Of a stretch of 64,000 nt of DNA, positions 41,865 through 53,870 are shown piece by piece. Within the stretch, counting starts at the first letter, position 1, and every line of letters starts with the position of its first letter. The position numbers were made by a program, and so were the translations under genes. The stretch spans positions 26,397,118-26,461,117 of the forward strand of contig OX442314.1 of NCBI GenBank assembly GCA_949358305.1. The letters run 5' to 3'. A model generated the notes under the pieces. It saw nothing but the letters and a program-made list of their open reading frames with translations, searched no databases and was not told the origin of the DNA. This stretch comes from Strigamia acuminata (Eukaryota > Arthropoda > Chilopoda > Geophilomorpha > Linotaeniidae).

Positions 41865-42693
41865 CTCGACAAATTTCTGCATTAAGGATTTATCCACTTT
41901 TGGCTTCTGAGAGTCCCACAGTTTTTTTAGCAACGATAAAGGCTTTGAAGTGTTCAGTAAATCAATAAAATGAACATCGCAATGGTTTTTGCTTATCTTT
42001 TTTGCATATCTTATCCGTAATGTAGTCATCAAATGGCTATCCCCACAAGCAATTACATTGGGCAAGTACAGAGTGCCATTTTCCACAACTGTGACTACCA
42101 TTTTTGTAGGTTCACTACAGTACAGTTGTACTTTCATCACCGCCAAAATAGTTGCAAGTACGATGCTCACAACTAACACAATTAAATGGCCAATACGTTC
42201 AATGGTTAATTTCTTGTTTGCACTAGTGTTAGTGGTTTCGATTAATATATTCTCATACACTTTCTGTATTCTAGTTTTAATTTTTTTGTTCAATTGATAA
42301 GCACGACGAGAATTTGCTGGTCTGATCGTTGCCCAAAGCCGACGAGTTAAAGTTTGTCCTATTGCCATTAAGAATCCCAAATTTCCTCCGAAATCTATTA
42401 ACAATGCAATTTTGTCGTAAGTATACTCTTCGGTCAGAAGCAGATATGTTTCTTCGGTTTGTAACGCATATACTTGTAATACGATTTTATTTTTGTCTTT
42501 TTCTGGTAATTTCTCTACAGCGATTCTTGACATGTACATGTGCTTCGTGCAAGGTCTTCGGCACCCACAATCTAAAGTTGCCACGGTTGTTAATTCACGT
42601 ATGTATGCGTTCTTATAAATTGCAGGAACTTTGCTTTTGTTTTTCAAATCAGTGCAATCTGGAATGCTGCTATTATATTCCATATAGGGTAAC
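41865..42693 (-). CDS. Copy B exon 6: TM2-linker-TM3 in one open exon
   Basis: 829 nt, acceptor TTTTAG above 42693 and donor GTATGT below 41865. Encodes CGCRRPCTKHMY, then IDFGGNLGF running directly into LMAIGQTLTRR, where copy A has eight more residues including GLSLLS. A basic linker, TM3 (LIVLVVSIVLATILAVM) and VENGTLYLPNVIACGD follow. Differences from copy A are substitutions and whole-codon indels, the pattern of sequence that was under coding constraint across the linker. Confidence 0.78.
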
Positions 42694-43032
42694 CTAAAAT
42701 GAAGAGTAAAGTCTGTATATTCTGGTCTCTGATTGGTGACCACAAATTAATTTTTGCAATTTTTAAGTTAATGCTCTTCTTCCGAACATCGTCACAGAAT
42801 TTGCTCCGACAGCTCATAGGTCTTGTTAAAAACAACCAGTAAAGCAACGTTTCTATTGTATGGTTTTCAGTCCAGAATACTGGTAAATGCCTAACTATGG
42901 ATGTGTGAGATTATTTTGCTTTTGTCTCTGATATAATTTAATTTTTGGGTTTTAAGAATTAATGACTTTTAAATTTGTTTATTTTTATTAAATCGACAAA
43001 TTATGACGAATTTCTTATAACAGAATCCTCTA

Positions 43033-43882
43033 TTACCGTACTGCCTTGAATAAACGTCGGAGTGTTTATTTATTTTTTCGACTCAACCCCCCCCCCCCCC
43101 CCACCCCATGTTTATTCAAAGTCCGGTGCTTATTCGACCCGGGCGTCTATAAAAAAAAAAGTTGAAAACATAACAAGTATACTCTGGTTCGACTCAAGAG
43201 TATGCCCTTCTAAGAGCCGCATCACTGGTGTAGTGATCCAAAAATGTAGACCCAAACACCATAACAAACATGAGTTTTTCATTCATATGTTCATAGAACT
43301 TTATTTAATAAGTTTAATAAGTATAATAAGTATAAAAATAATCAAAATTATATCAACTTAAATGGTAATAACAATCACAAATCATAATAAAAATAAAAAC
43401 TACTTTTCCTAGTGGTAGTAATAAAACTTGAGTTAGGAGTAATGCGACTCTTAGAAGGGCATACTCTTGAGTCGAACCAGAGTATAGTAATAAATTTCAT
43501 GAATTTGTCTCGAGTCCACACCGAACTTCCTTGTCACCACTTCACCAGAATTTTCCAATGCAAACATCACTGCACGTAACTTAAATTCGAGGTCTTACGA
43601 ACGGTTTTAAAGACTGGTTGGAGCCATACAGCTGTATTAATGGTAAAAATGCAGCAGTGAAACAATGAAGGCGTGTTAAATACTGGATTCGTAACGTACG
43701 GTATAGTCGATTAAAAACGTTATCCGAACGTTTTCATGTATTTACTCTAAACCCGGCGTTTAAACAAACCTGACGTTTATTCGAGGCTGGAGCTTATAAA
43801 TATTTCGGCGATCGGTTGACCGGCGCTTAATCGAGAGCCGGCGTTTGATTAGACCCGGCGTTTATGCAAGGCACTACGGTAA
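43033..43882. mobile_element. DNA element with TTACCGTA ends, carrying a nested MITE
   Basis: The left end TTACCGTACTGCCTTGAATA and the right end are near-perfect inverted repeats. Inside lie poly-C and many CGTTTATTCGA motifs, and the TATACTC-type MITE at 43178-43486, which must have inserted later. Noncoding. Located in intron 5 of copy B. Confidence 0.68.
43178..43486. mobile_element. TATACTC-type MITE, copy 3 (nested)
   Basis: 309 bp with long inverted arms beginning TATACTCTGGTTCGACTC. It interrupts the surrounding 43033-43882 element. Confidence 0.78.
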
Positions 43883-44097
43883 CTCACATTTTTGGTGATA
43901 AATTGTATTAAATATTTTAGAAATACCGTATGCCGGTACTGGTACCGTTGATAAAAAAACCAAAGGTTCGTGTACCGAGTCGCGATACATTTTTTCGAGT
44001 ACTGGCCCAACACTGGTTAATAATGAATTGATAATATTGGATTTATTTTATTTAATTCACCACTTATATTCATCCAGTCCTACGTAGTTATTCATAA

Positions 44098-44259
44098 CTA
44101 CAGTGTACTCTGTGTAGACTGGACATAGGACGGGTCCCAGAAAGTTGTCCAGAGCAACTGTCCAGTTGAGAGAGAGGATTTAACATTGCCGGATATAAGT
44201 CGGAACCCCCAAACCTGTCTGGACGGCACTATGTCCGGTCTACACAGAAAACACTGTAG
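44098..44259. mobile_element. Small MITE, CTACAGTGT ends
   Basis: 162 bp; inverted ends of about 30 bp starting CTACAGTGTACTCTGTGT. Absent from the matching intron of copy A, so it inserted after the duplication or was lost there. Confidence 0.68.
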
Positions 44260-45366
44260 TAGATATCTTCACTGACTATTATTGATTAACTCAGTATTAG
44301 CTGGTGCTGAGTCAATTACATAATGTATTTAATTATGATTGGATATAAATGATTACAGACCGACATTCGCTCCTTTCCAACCTTGCTAAACATTCTTGGT
44401 AGCGTTTAATCTGAGTTTCTTTGTCTGATTCACAATGAGGTATGTTTAATGGTAAAAAGCGATACTACAAATTTAAAAAGGTAAAATAAAATGTTTTTTT
44501 ATAAAAAAAAATATTTAATTACCTGTCGCAGAAAGAAAACAAATGAGGCCTTATTGCCTACTGTAACCGGTAATACATATTGTAATGGCATTATAGGATT
44601 GTCAAGTGACATCTACGTATGTGAAAAGAAAAAAACTTAGGATAACCATATTTATAAAGTCATTTAAACTGGCTCTCTTTTGTAAACCACTCTAAATGTC
44701 AAATTTTACATGACAAATTTTACGTTTATCATAGCTTTTGCATTTGGGATTAAGCAGATTATGCTCACAGCATTTAAACAGCAAAACTTGTTGACTAAAA
44801 TTTTAAACTGACTTTTGAAATGCAGTACTGTGGTGCATTGTGGTGGTTTTAAGTATAGTTTTGGATATTAATGTGAGTGAATGTGTTTATTTATCGCTGA
44901 AGCTGTACTATTTGAAAATAGTATAGTGTACCCACCAGTATGCCACTTCGATCGCAGTATCCATCTGTATGTAATCCAACATTAAATTCAGTTCCTTCAC
45001 TAAGGAAATAAGCTAAAAAAAAAATACAATAATTTTGCGTGAATGTTAAAGATTGAGTGATCAGAAACCATTTCTTATTTTTCATTTGCTTCCCATTCTA
45101 ATTTGGCTAAATGTTTCCACTTTTCAATATTATTTTATATATGGACATCAAATTAAAATACAAAGCAAGCAAATCACTGCAAAAGACCAAAAGGGCGAGA
45201 ACTGGACACCACATCAGTCTTTTGGTTGTCAAATATTACCTCCATCGACGACCAATGATGTTCCCATTACAGTTTTCTTTTCATAAATGTCAAACATTGA
45301 TGGGTTTTTTGTGACGTATGTAAGATTGCCTTCATGTCCAGTCATACTAAAGATTTGGTATTTGTA

Positions 45367-46440
45367 CTATAAATACACAAAAAACCTTTTTTTAAAAAAA
45401 AATATTACTTCATGTATTATAAATTGTAAATTTTAGTATTAGGATTGTTGAATTTTAATGATTTTCTCAAGGGTTTTCTTTCTGTTTTAAGTTTCTTTGG
45501 TTTTACGTATGTTAAAGTTGTCACGCGTCTTGTTCGAGTTGCATAAACGTGCTTATTCCTGTTTCCAGTGTTTAAACTCCCTTTATCATTTGTTTTGTTT
45601 GTCATCCAATAAATCTAATCCTATTTTTTTTTTTAATTTCCTGAGTTTTGACCTTGTCATAACTTTGATTTTGTCTATCTGTCACTCCTGTCTGGTTTTG
45701 GACTTGAGTGATTGATTTTGATAATTTGGATCGGTCTATTTGATGTTTTACTCTTGTTTCCCCCTCGTTTATTTTTTACTTTCTCCCATTTAATTTACAT
45801 TTGACTTGTGATGCATTGAATGACTCAGTTCATCATTATTCACCAATGCATCTCATTGGCTACTCTAACTGTCTCTGATTGGTCCTTCTATCCTGACCCA
45901 AGTTTACCTTTTTGAATGCAACCTTCTATTTGGCGCAGAATTAGTTTGCACTTTGACTTGTTAAGAGCTCTCTTCTTGAGTAGCCAGAGTCTCACGAGCC
46001 TCTTTTTCTCCCCTGGGTTTACCTCTCACATCTTTGTAGATATGCATGTTTTATCCTTTTGAATTCCTCTTTCTATTCCTTTTTTTGTATATTTTAATCA
46101 CGACGTTGAAATGTCTCTGGAGCCAAATTGAATTAATTGGCCATTAGTTTATTTATTTGACTGTCTGAGCACGTTTCATTGCGCGTAAGCTTGGTCTGGC
46201 CGCTCCTCCATTCTGGGGCCCAAGCCAGATTCTGCATCTTTTCTATACCTTCGAAGCATTGGAACGACCGCATGCATATGTTAATATCCCGTGTTGCTCT
46301 CTTTTTGTTTAGGTATATCTCTTTTCTGTCCCAGTATTTTAAGATTCAAAAAGACCCGTACTATTAATCGTCTCATGTCGAGCACTTGGAAATTGTTCCA
46401 CCACACTGCAGCATAATTTCGAAGACAGGCAGGTGCTCAA
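45367..46440. other. Part of intron 1 of copy B, nothing recognised
   Basis: About 1.1 kb of T-rich sequence without a supported exon or repeat. Short open frames here have no family resemblance. Confidence 0.4.
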
Positions 46441-46804
46441 TAGGGTTGTGCAGTTATTTCTTCGGACGAGGGCGGTGCGGTTGCCATAAAAAAACAGAAT
46501 GCATGCGATATATCGCAAAACCACAAAAAACCGCAAAAAACTGCATAACTGCTAAAAACACAAAACCGCTCAACCGCAATTTTATATAAAAAATTAATTG
46601 CACAATTGGTTATTTTTATTGATTTTTAATGTTTTTATCCATTTTTAATGGTTTTTATTTGATTTTTTTCCGTTTTTATCAGTTTTCTTTAAGGATTCTT
46701 TGCAGTTTTGCAGTTTTCTGCGGTTTGCGGTTAATCTTGTTGCGGTTTTTAAAAAAAATGGCAGTGCGATGTATCCGGATATATCGCACTCGTGAACAAC
46801 CCTA
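46441..46804. mobile_element. hAT-like MITE
   Basis: Ends TAGGGTTGT and the reverse complement ACAACCCTA. Flanking GTGCTCAA (46433-46440) and GTGCTCAG (46805-46812) agree at seven of eight positions, the target size of hAT elements. 364 bp, rich in CGCAAAAC motifs, noncoding. Confidence 0.72.
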
Positions 46805-46862
46805 GTGCTCAGGACCAGCTCTCCCAAGTGTACTCTTAACTGCGCAAAATTGAAGATGCGTT

Positions 46863-47191
46863 TGTGAAGATTCGCAAAGTCGATTTGTAACTAATTTTGA
46901 CTAAAACTGTGTAAATTTACTACTTTTCTAACTTTTATGAATTCTCGAAATAAAGCATGTCTTTTTTGGGTTAAGAACAAGTTTATTGTAATTTCTGGGG
47001 GTCACAAGTACAAATTCAGGGGAACAAAGGGTGAAACAAGATAATTTATGACACTTTTACAGCACTTCCGGTCACGCGTCATTCAATATCACTCAAAAAC
47101 ACCTCCTGCAGGTTGGCTTCTCTGTGCTGCGCCGTGCTCTTTCCCTCGAACTCGTGCGACCTTGTTACTTCTAACAACGCCAGTTTTCACA
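46863..47191 (-). repeat. 3' LTR of the BEL element
   Basis: 329 bp. The polyprotein stop codon (47187-47189) lies within its first bases. It matches the other LTR along the whole length as far as I compared. Confidence 0.92.
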
Positions 47192-50100
47192 CTGGGGCCG
47201 GAGTGGTATCACCACTCAACTCTTCCATGTCGTGAGTTTCCAGAACGCACAATCGCTGTACTGGTCGACGCAAGTTCTTTCCGACTGGTAACTTTATCTC
47301 ACATGCGCGAACACGACCGTCTCGTCCACGGAATATCTCAACGACTCTTCCTATTTTCCAGGTCATCCTGGGCTGGTTTAACTCTTCTACGAGAACTACA
47401 TCTCCTTGTTTAACTTCTCGTGAATTCTTATCATTTTTACGGTGAACTCTCAGCTCGGTGAGATATTCCTTTTGCCATCGCGTCCACCAATGTCCTAACT
47501 TCAGTTGACGGAGTTTCCAACGCTTCAAAATCGTGACTGATGTCGATGGCAACTGTTGAATCGTTTTTTGGCTGGGGTCTGGCAAAGTACAGCTTCGTTT
47601 TCCGACCAGAAAATGAGCTGGAGTGAGTGGGTGAGTGTCTTCGTCTTCAGTGTATACGTAGGAGAGTGGTCGCGAATTTATGCACGACTCGACTTCCGAG
47701 AGAATGGTTGTCAATTCTTCAAAATCTAGGGATGACTTTCCCAAGACTTTTTTCAAGCTGGACTTAGTTGACTTCACCATTCGCTCCCAAAAGCCACCCC
47801 ACCACGGTGCACGTTCGACTATATACTGCCATTTCACGCCTCGTTCGGTCAGAAATCCTTGTATCTGTTCGCCTCTCACTGCATTCAACAAAACACAAAG
47901 TTCTTTCTCTGTTCGCTTGAACGTCAGCGCATTGTCGGAGTAGATCGTGCTTGGGACTCCTCTGCGCGCAAAAAATCGTTTCAATGCCTGAATGAATCGC
48001 TCCGTATTCATGCTTGAAACTAATTCCAAGTGCACGGCTCGAACAACCGCACACGTGAACACGACGATGTAGCATTTTTCTCCACTACGTTGGTACAATG
48101 GGCCCGCGAAGTCGACTCCAACGACTTGAAATGGCTCAGCTTGAGTGACACGATCTGGTGGCAACGATGATTCTGTCTGGCGCACGAAACGTCCTTGCAC
48201 TCGCTTGCACACGAAACATTTGTGTAACACGCTTTTTACTGTCCTTCTCAGCTTTGGCATCCAAAACTTTTGACGAATTTCTGCCAAAGTCTCTCCAAGT
48301 CCACCGTGGAAAATTCTTTGATGTGCTTCTGAAACGATAAGAGTGGTTAAAATGTGATTTGAGGGCAAAACATAAGGATTTTTCATGTTGCTGTCGATTT
48401 TTGCCCATCGCAATCTGGTATTCAATCGCATTAAACCATTTTCGTCTATATAACACGAGACTTTGTTCAAAAAAGAGTTATGAGCGAACTCCTGACGATG
48501 GCTGAGTGCTGCGAGTTCTGTTGCAAAGTTCGATTGTTGCATTACACGAAGCCAATAAAGCTCTGCTGCCGATAATTCATTCACCGTCAACGGTGCGCCA
48601 TTTCTAACTTTGTCTCTGGTGTTTTTGACGAATCTTTGCACCCATCCGGTCACTCGTACTAATTGTCTCCAGCTGCCGTATTTTGATGGCTCGTCCATCA
48701 ATGGTGGCTCTGGAATCACGGCTGCTGCTGCCAAATAGTCCTCTGAATCGATCTCGTCGCTATTCTCGTCTATTTTAATGTCTGGCCATTCGTTCTCGTC
48801 CTTCACAAGCCACTCGGGGCCATTCCACCACGTATTCGCTTGAATCAACGCCTCTGCATCTATCCCTCGTGTTAGAAGGTCTGCTGGATTCTGGACTCCT
48901 GGACAGTGTCGCCAACTCGAAAAAGGTACGTGTATCTGGATTTCCTCCACTCTCCTGGCTACGAATGGAATGGCTTTCCTTTTCTCGTTCAACCAACACA
49001 AAACGATTGTCGAATCTGTCCAAGCTGTAACTTTTGCAGTGGTGAATTGTTTCAGTCTGTGCGCAATTCTGGCCAGCAGCAAAGCTCCCATCAACTCGAG
49101 TCTGGGCAACGTAATCGTCTTAATTGGCGCGATCCTGCATTTGGAAAGAATAAAAAATACATTACAACTTCCATTTGGGTGACGCACACGATTGTACGCC
49201 ACCACCCCGTACGCTAAGGGGCTCGCATCACAAAACAGATGGATTTCGTGATTATTCAATTCTGCATCCAAGCCAAAATGTCGTGGCACGCAAATATTTT
49301 CCAACAATGGCAACTGCTTTTTCCATTTCTCCCACTGTTCGAGAAGTTCGAGGGAGAGACGACTGTCCCATCCAATCTGCAATTTCCACAACTGCTGGAA
49401 AAACAGCTTTCCTGAAACTGTAAACGGCGACGCAAATCCTAACGGATCGAAGATCTGTGCAACCAATTGAATAACCTGCCGTTTAGTGTTCGATTCACGT
49501 TCCAAAGTTGCTTTCACATCCTCGAGTTCTAGTGACAAGTCGTCTCTCTCACCATTCCACTTCAGGCCCAACACTTTTTGCTCATTTTCGAACGTTGCAG
49601 TTGGATGGTCAACAGCAAATTGCTCTCGTAGCACTGGGGAATTGCTGTACCACTTCACTAGTTCCATATTGGCTTCGAGCATGATTGTTGACGTCTTCTT
49701 GTAGACATCAATGGCTTCTGTTGTTGTCTTTTCACTGTTCAAAAAGTCATCAACATAAAATCTCTTTAACAATTTCATAATTAATTCGGGAAAACGATCT
49801 GCATATTGTTCGAGATGGTGTTGTATCGTTCCGTTCAAGAGATAGGGACTTGGAGATGCTCCAAATAGGACTCTGGTTTGTCGGAGAATCTCCAACACGA
49901 TTGGTCCTTCAACGTCCCATCCATCCGCGATCCACAGAAACCTCACCGCATCTCGGTCAGCTAACGCCAGCAAAATTTGATGAAACGCTTGTTTAATGTC
50001 TCCAATCAATGCCACAATGAATTGTCTGAAAAATAAAAGGGCATTGATTAATTCTGGAAGGAGATTTGGCCCTGTAAACAGGCAGTCGTTGAGAGAGCGA

Positions 50101-52403
50101 CTCTTCTGCGCGTGCGACGAGGCGTCGTAGACTATGCGCAATTTTGTGGTGCTTCTCCGCTCTCGAATTACTGGTCGATGTGGGAGGTAGTAACACCCAG
50201 TCTGGTTGGCTACTTCTGGGGCCGTTTCGATTATTCCAGCGATTTTCTGGTCGTCCAGAACCTTCTTATAGCGGTGGTACAAGTCCGGATTTTGTTTAAA
50301 CTTGCGAACAAGATTCCACAGTCTCTTAAGTGCAATTTGATAGTTGCTGTCCAACTCTGATTTGTCCAGCAACCAAGGCAGTCGCACCTCGTACCGCTCA
50401 CCCGTCCAGTTGATGGACTCTTTAAATTTTGCTACTGCTTGATCATCTTCGTCCTGGGCGCTGGTGAGAGTTTCGTGGGGAATGCCTACTGCTTCCAACT
50501 CCCAAAAACGTTGAAGAAGGTGGTCGAGTCGGTCTTCATACTGCACAAGATTCACGTGGGTTGCTGACTGTCTAACCGTTTCATCTTGGCTTCTGATCGC
50601 GCCGTGGATTGTCCAACCGAGAGACGTGTGAAGACACATCAATCCCTCATCTAAACGTTTCGATTCGCCTGTTACGATACGCCAAAAGTGGTCCGCTCCA
50701 ATTAGAATTGCCACCTCGTCTTGTTGGGTCGACATCTGGTCGATATTTAAGGTGATCTTGTGTTTGCGCAACATCTCGCGCACGTTTGGACCCGACTGCC
50801 TCGCGACTGAGTGAGTTATTCGTGGCACCTCGATCAATTCTAAATCAACAAACTTATTAGTATCGGTAATATTTCTTAAAGTCACTTTCACGCGACGACG
50901 ACAAACGCTCTCTGTTTTAGAGTCGCCAAAACTGGAAATCTGCATATTTTGCTTTCCCACTACTTGGGCATCGAGTTCATTCACTAGTTTCTGGCTAATA
51001 AACGATCTGTGGCTTCCGCCATCAAACATGCACTGCACAGCCTTGGTTTTACAATTCGATTCCACATTTGTCATTAATACTTGCAAAAATAAGTCAGTGT
51101 TCTCTGCTGTAATTGCTGCTGCTGTCAACGTCGACACAAGCACGGTCTCTGGCTTGGTATTCGACGCTTCGCACAACAGGATATGGTGAAACCGCTCACA
51201 GTTCACACACTTCTCTTTCTGGGGACAGCTGCGCGCCATATGTTTGCTGCCCAAACATCTAAAACACGTTCGTTTTGACATGCACCGCTTCAATCGATCT
51301 GGAATGTTGAGCGGACAATCTTCCTTCTTGTGCGACGCATCGTCGCAGAATACGCAACTGGATGATGAAACGTTGGTAGTCAATGCATTGGCTGAGGCTA
51401 TTTTGTCGTTACGCGTCGGCTTCTTGTAGTCGACGAACGTCTTGGCGGCTGGTTTCTCTGTCTGGTCGCTCACGGCTACGTGTTCTTCTCGTAACTCCAG
51501 TTCGGCTCTGAAAAACTCCAAAAACAGTTTCATATCGTGAGTGTTTTCTTTATTTTTGCGTGCAAAATCAAGTGCAATAACGTCAGGCACCGCATTTCGT
51601 ATCAATGGACACAATACAATTCCAAACGTGGCTGTATCGATTTCTTCAGTCTCGAGACTTCGAATATGCAATTCGCACGTGTCGTAGAGTCTACGCAACT
51701 CAACGAGGTCGCTAACTCGTTTTACTGGTTTAAGTTTCATCAAAGTCTGAATGTGAGCGTTCACGATGACTTCTTTTCGCCCAAATCGATTTTGAAGTAA
51801 AGTCACTGCAGTTTCATAGTTCTCATCGCTGATTTTGAGACCATGAACAACTGTTGCTGCAGTACCTTCGAGAACTGAGTTCAAATATACGAATTTGGCT
51901 TTTGCTGTAAGTGAACCGTTGCCGTGGACACTCAACTCGAAATTGGACCAAAACTTTGACTACTCAACAGGATTCCCGCTGAAATTCCGCATTACTAACT
52001 TTGGCAGCTTTATTGTCCCTTCGCCTGAGTTGCTCGTGGCGCTGCCGCCGATTGGAATCGCTGGGGGTATAACTGGTGCTGGTGGCCGTAAAAGTTCTTC
52101 CAATTTGACTTCAATATCGGTAAGAGAGTCGATTATCAACTCACGGAAATCTTCGTTGTCGCTTTCTTCTTTCTCCAAATCCGCACGCGTAACAATCATC
52201 GGCGATATCTTATCGTCGAGCGCTGTCAATTGTTCACTCTTTGCTAACAACTGGTTTTTTAATCGTTTCAACGCGAGGATTTCTGGAGCAACGTTGGCTA
52301 ATTCGACGAGTACCGCATTACATAACCGCTTGGCTCCTTCTCTGGACGTGGCTTGTTGAGCGCGCAAACGATCAAGGGCGTCCATCTTGAAATTTTCGGT
52401 CAA
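47187..52403 (-). pseudogene. BEL Gag-Pol polyprotein with one in-frame stop
   Basis: One frame of 1,739 codons on the minus strand, from ATG 52403 to the stop at 47187. Order: Gag helical part (MDALDRLRAQQ...), Cys-rich zinc knuckles near residue 345-410 (CVFCDDASHKKEDCP and CFRCLGSKHMARSCP), aspartic protease (CMFDGGSHRSF) near 457, RT with YVDD near 882, RNase H (HLFCDASPLAYGV), integrase HHCC finger (FHGGLGETLAE to CFVCKR), the catalytic core (VDFAGPLY, YSDNALTF, GFWERM) and a C-terminal module (KLGHWWTRWQKEYL). The only break is a TAG at 51960-51962 in Gag. It is therefore a single-mutation loss in an otherwise intact copy, which could still be mobilised in trans. Confidence 0.88.
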
Positions 52404-52466
52404 AATTCGGCGTGGTCGGCTTTACGATGCTGTTTTCTACTTATTTCTGTCCGGATTCACTGATTT

Positions 52467-52484
52467 TCCCGGGTTTCGGCACCA
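52467..52484 (-). promoter_or_regulatory. Primer binding site of the BEL element
   Basis: Reading on the minus strand, TGGTGCCGAAACCCGGGA follows the LTR directly. The TGG start fits a tRNA CCA end; I cannot name the tRNA with certainty. Confidence 0.65.
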
Positions 52485-52813
52485 TGTGAAGATTCGCAAA
52501 GTCGATTTGTAACTAATTTTGACTAAAACTGTGTAAATTTACTACTTTTCTAACTTTTATGAATTCTCGAAATAAAGCATGTCTTTTTTGGGTTAAGAAC
52601 AAGTTTATTGTAATTTCTGGGGGTCACAAGTACAAATTCAGGGGAACAAAGGGTGAAACAAGATAATTTATGACACTTTTACAGCACTTCCGGTCACGCG
52701 TCATTCAATATCACTCAAAAACACCTCCTGCAGGTTGGCTTCTCTGTGCTGCGCCGTGCTCTTTCCCTCGAACTCGTGCGACCTTGTTACTTCTAACAAC
52801 GCCAGTTTTCACA
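52485..52813 (-). repeat. 5' LTR of the BEL element
   Basis: 329 bp, at the transcription-start side of the minus-strand element, bordered by the GCGTT duplication at 52814-52818. Confidence 0.92.
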
Positions 52814-52990
52814 GCGTTTAACTTACAACTAACAGTAAACCAAGCGGTTCATGATAAAGTCATTTATTATATATATTCTTATTTTTCTGAAAAGAGCATT
52901 TAGAAAGTCTATTTTCATCTACACAGAAAAATATAATTCATGACTTAAATTAGCTAAAATTAAGTTAAATTAGATACTTGCCCTATTCAC

Positions 52991-53447
52991 ATGCATAAAG
53001 TCAAAATTTTTCATTATGCTTGATTCCTCCCACAGTTGAGTGTAATTTGGAATATTAACTTTTAGATTGAAAAGTCCTTTCAGTGCTACCGCACAAGCTT
53101 GAAATTTAGATAGGGTGTTTTCAGGATTGTCAGGATTGTTTCCAATAAGAAGTCAAAGCCTTAGTATCCATTCCAGACAGCCCAAGAGCGGGAGAATTTA
53201 GTTCGGACGTCGGTCTAAATTCAATGTTGACTTTGTACGGGCCAGATAAGTAATATTGTATTCTTTCGTACGTCTGATAGCAGCAGACGGCAACGCAAAT
53301 TGGAACAACAACCAACCATAGTACACGAAGTGACTGAGACTTCTGTTTGACTAATATCTTATCCAATATCGGTAAACATCTATTCTCAGTTGACGTTGTA
53401 ATTTCCGCTTGGCACAAACGTCTGACGCGTAATTTAGAAATTTTCAT
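52991..53447 (-). pseudogene. Copy B exon 1 with a frameshift
   Basis: Same start, N-terminus and TM1 as copy A (VLWLVVVPICVAVCCY). After YWKQ near 53130 the copy A frame meets stops; the homologous continuation (FQACAVALKGLFNLKV) is in another frame. The exon is 457 nt against 468 in A, a difference of 11 that is not a multiple of three. Confidence 0.7.
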
Positions 53448-53599
53448 TTTGCAGGGTTTCACAGTTGACACCAGTTTTACAGAATAAACTGATCTGTACT
53501 AAAAAAAAACCAACACTTTTTGATCAAAAATAATATTTTTCTTCCAAAACTTCTTTTTTGGAACACTATGTGTTGATGTTGACGATACTGTATGTGTTT

Positions 53600-53870
53600 A
53601 TGATGTAACTGTGTGTCGAAGGTACAACTGTAACTTATGTATGACGTTAAAGTGTGTTGATGCGGTAGATATCAAACTTTGTGTCAGATGTTGAACTATG
53701 TGTCAGATGTCAAACTGTGGCAGGTGGACTGCATGTCAGATGGATTATGTCAGGTGTCAGATGGATTGTGTCAAGTGTCATCAGACTGCGCGTTAGATGT
53801 CAGACTATGTCAGATGTCATGACTTAGTGTCATATGTCAACCTCGTATCAGATGGACTGTGTGTGTAGTC
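53600..53870. repeat. Degenerate minisatellite of GTCAGATGTC type
   Basis: Many imperfect repeats of about 10-20 bp built on GTCAGATG(T/G) with ACTRTG spacers, upstream of copy B. No coding capacity. Confidence 0.55.

Larger units (their letters stand above)
46863..52813 (-). mobile_element. BEL/Pao LTR retrotransposon, 5.95 kb
   Basis: The 329-bp LTRs at 46863-47191 and 52485-52813 (constant offset 5,622) look identical by eye. The target duplication GCGTT is at 46858-46862 and 52814-52818. On the minus strand there is a single gag-pol frame, as typical for this family, interrupted by one nonsense codon. It lies in intron 1 of DEG/ENaC copy B, in the same orientation as the gene. Confidence 0.93.
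38263..53447 (-). pseudogene. DEG/ENaC two-module channel gene, copy B (degenerate paralogue)
   Basis: Tandem duplicate of copy A. Exons on the minus strand are 53447-52991, 45366-45240, 45012-44932, 44608-44523, 44464-44361, 42693-41865, 40780-40690, 40630-40542, 40265-40164 and 38369-38263. Exon 6 (276 codons) uninterruptedly joins module 1 TM2, the linker, the third TM and YLPNVIACGD. Defects: exon 1 is 11 nt shorter than in A, with a shift near 53130; exon 4 lacks the acceptor AG seen in A; eight residues with the GLS filter are deleted in frame near 42375; exon 11 with the last TM is deleted. A BEL element occupies intron 1 and a solo LTR intron 9. Most remaining exons stay open, so decay is fairly recent. 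Confidence 0.72.

Noticed and set aside
46645-46827. Short minus-strand frames near 46.3-46.8 kb
   Set aside because: They fall within a hAT-like MITE with 8-bp flanking repeats.
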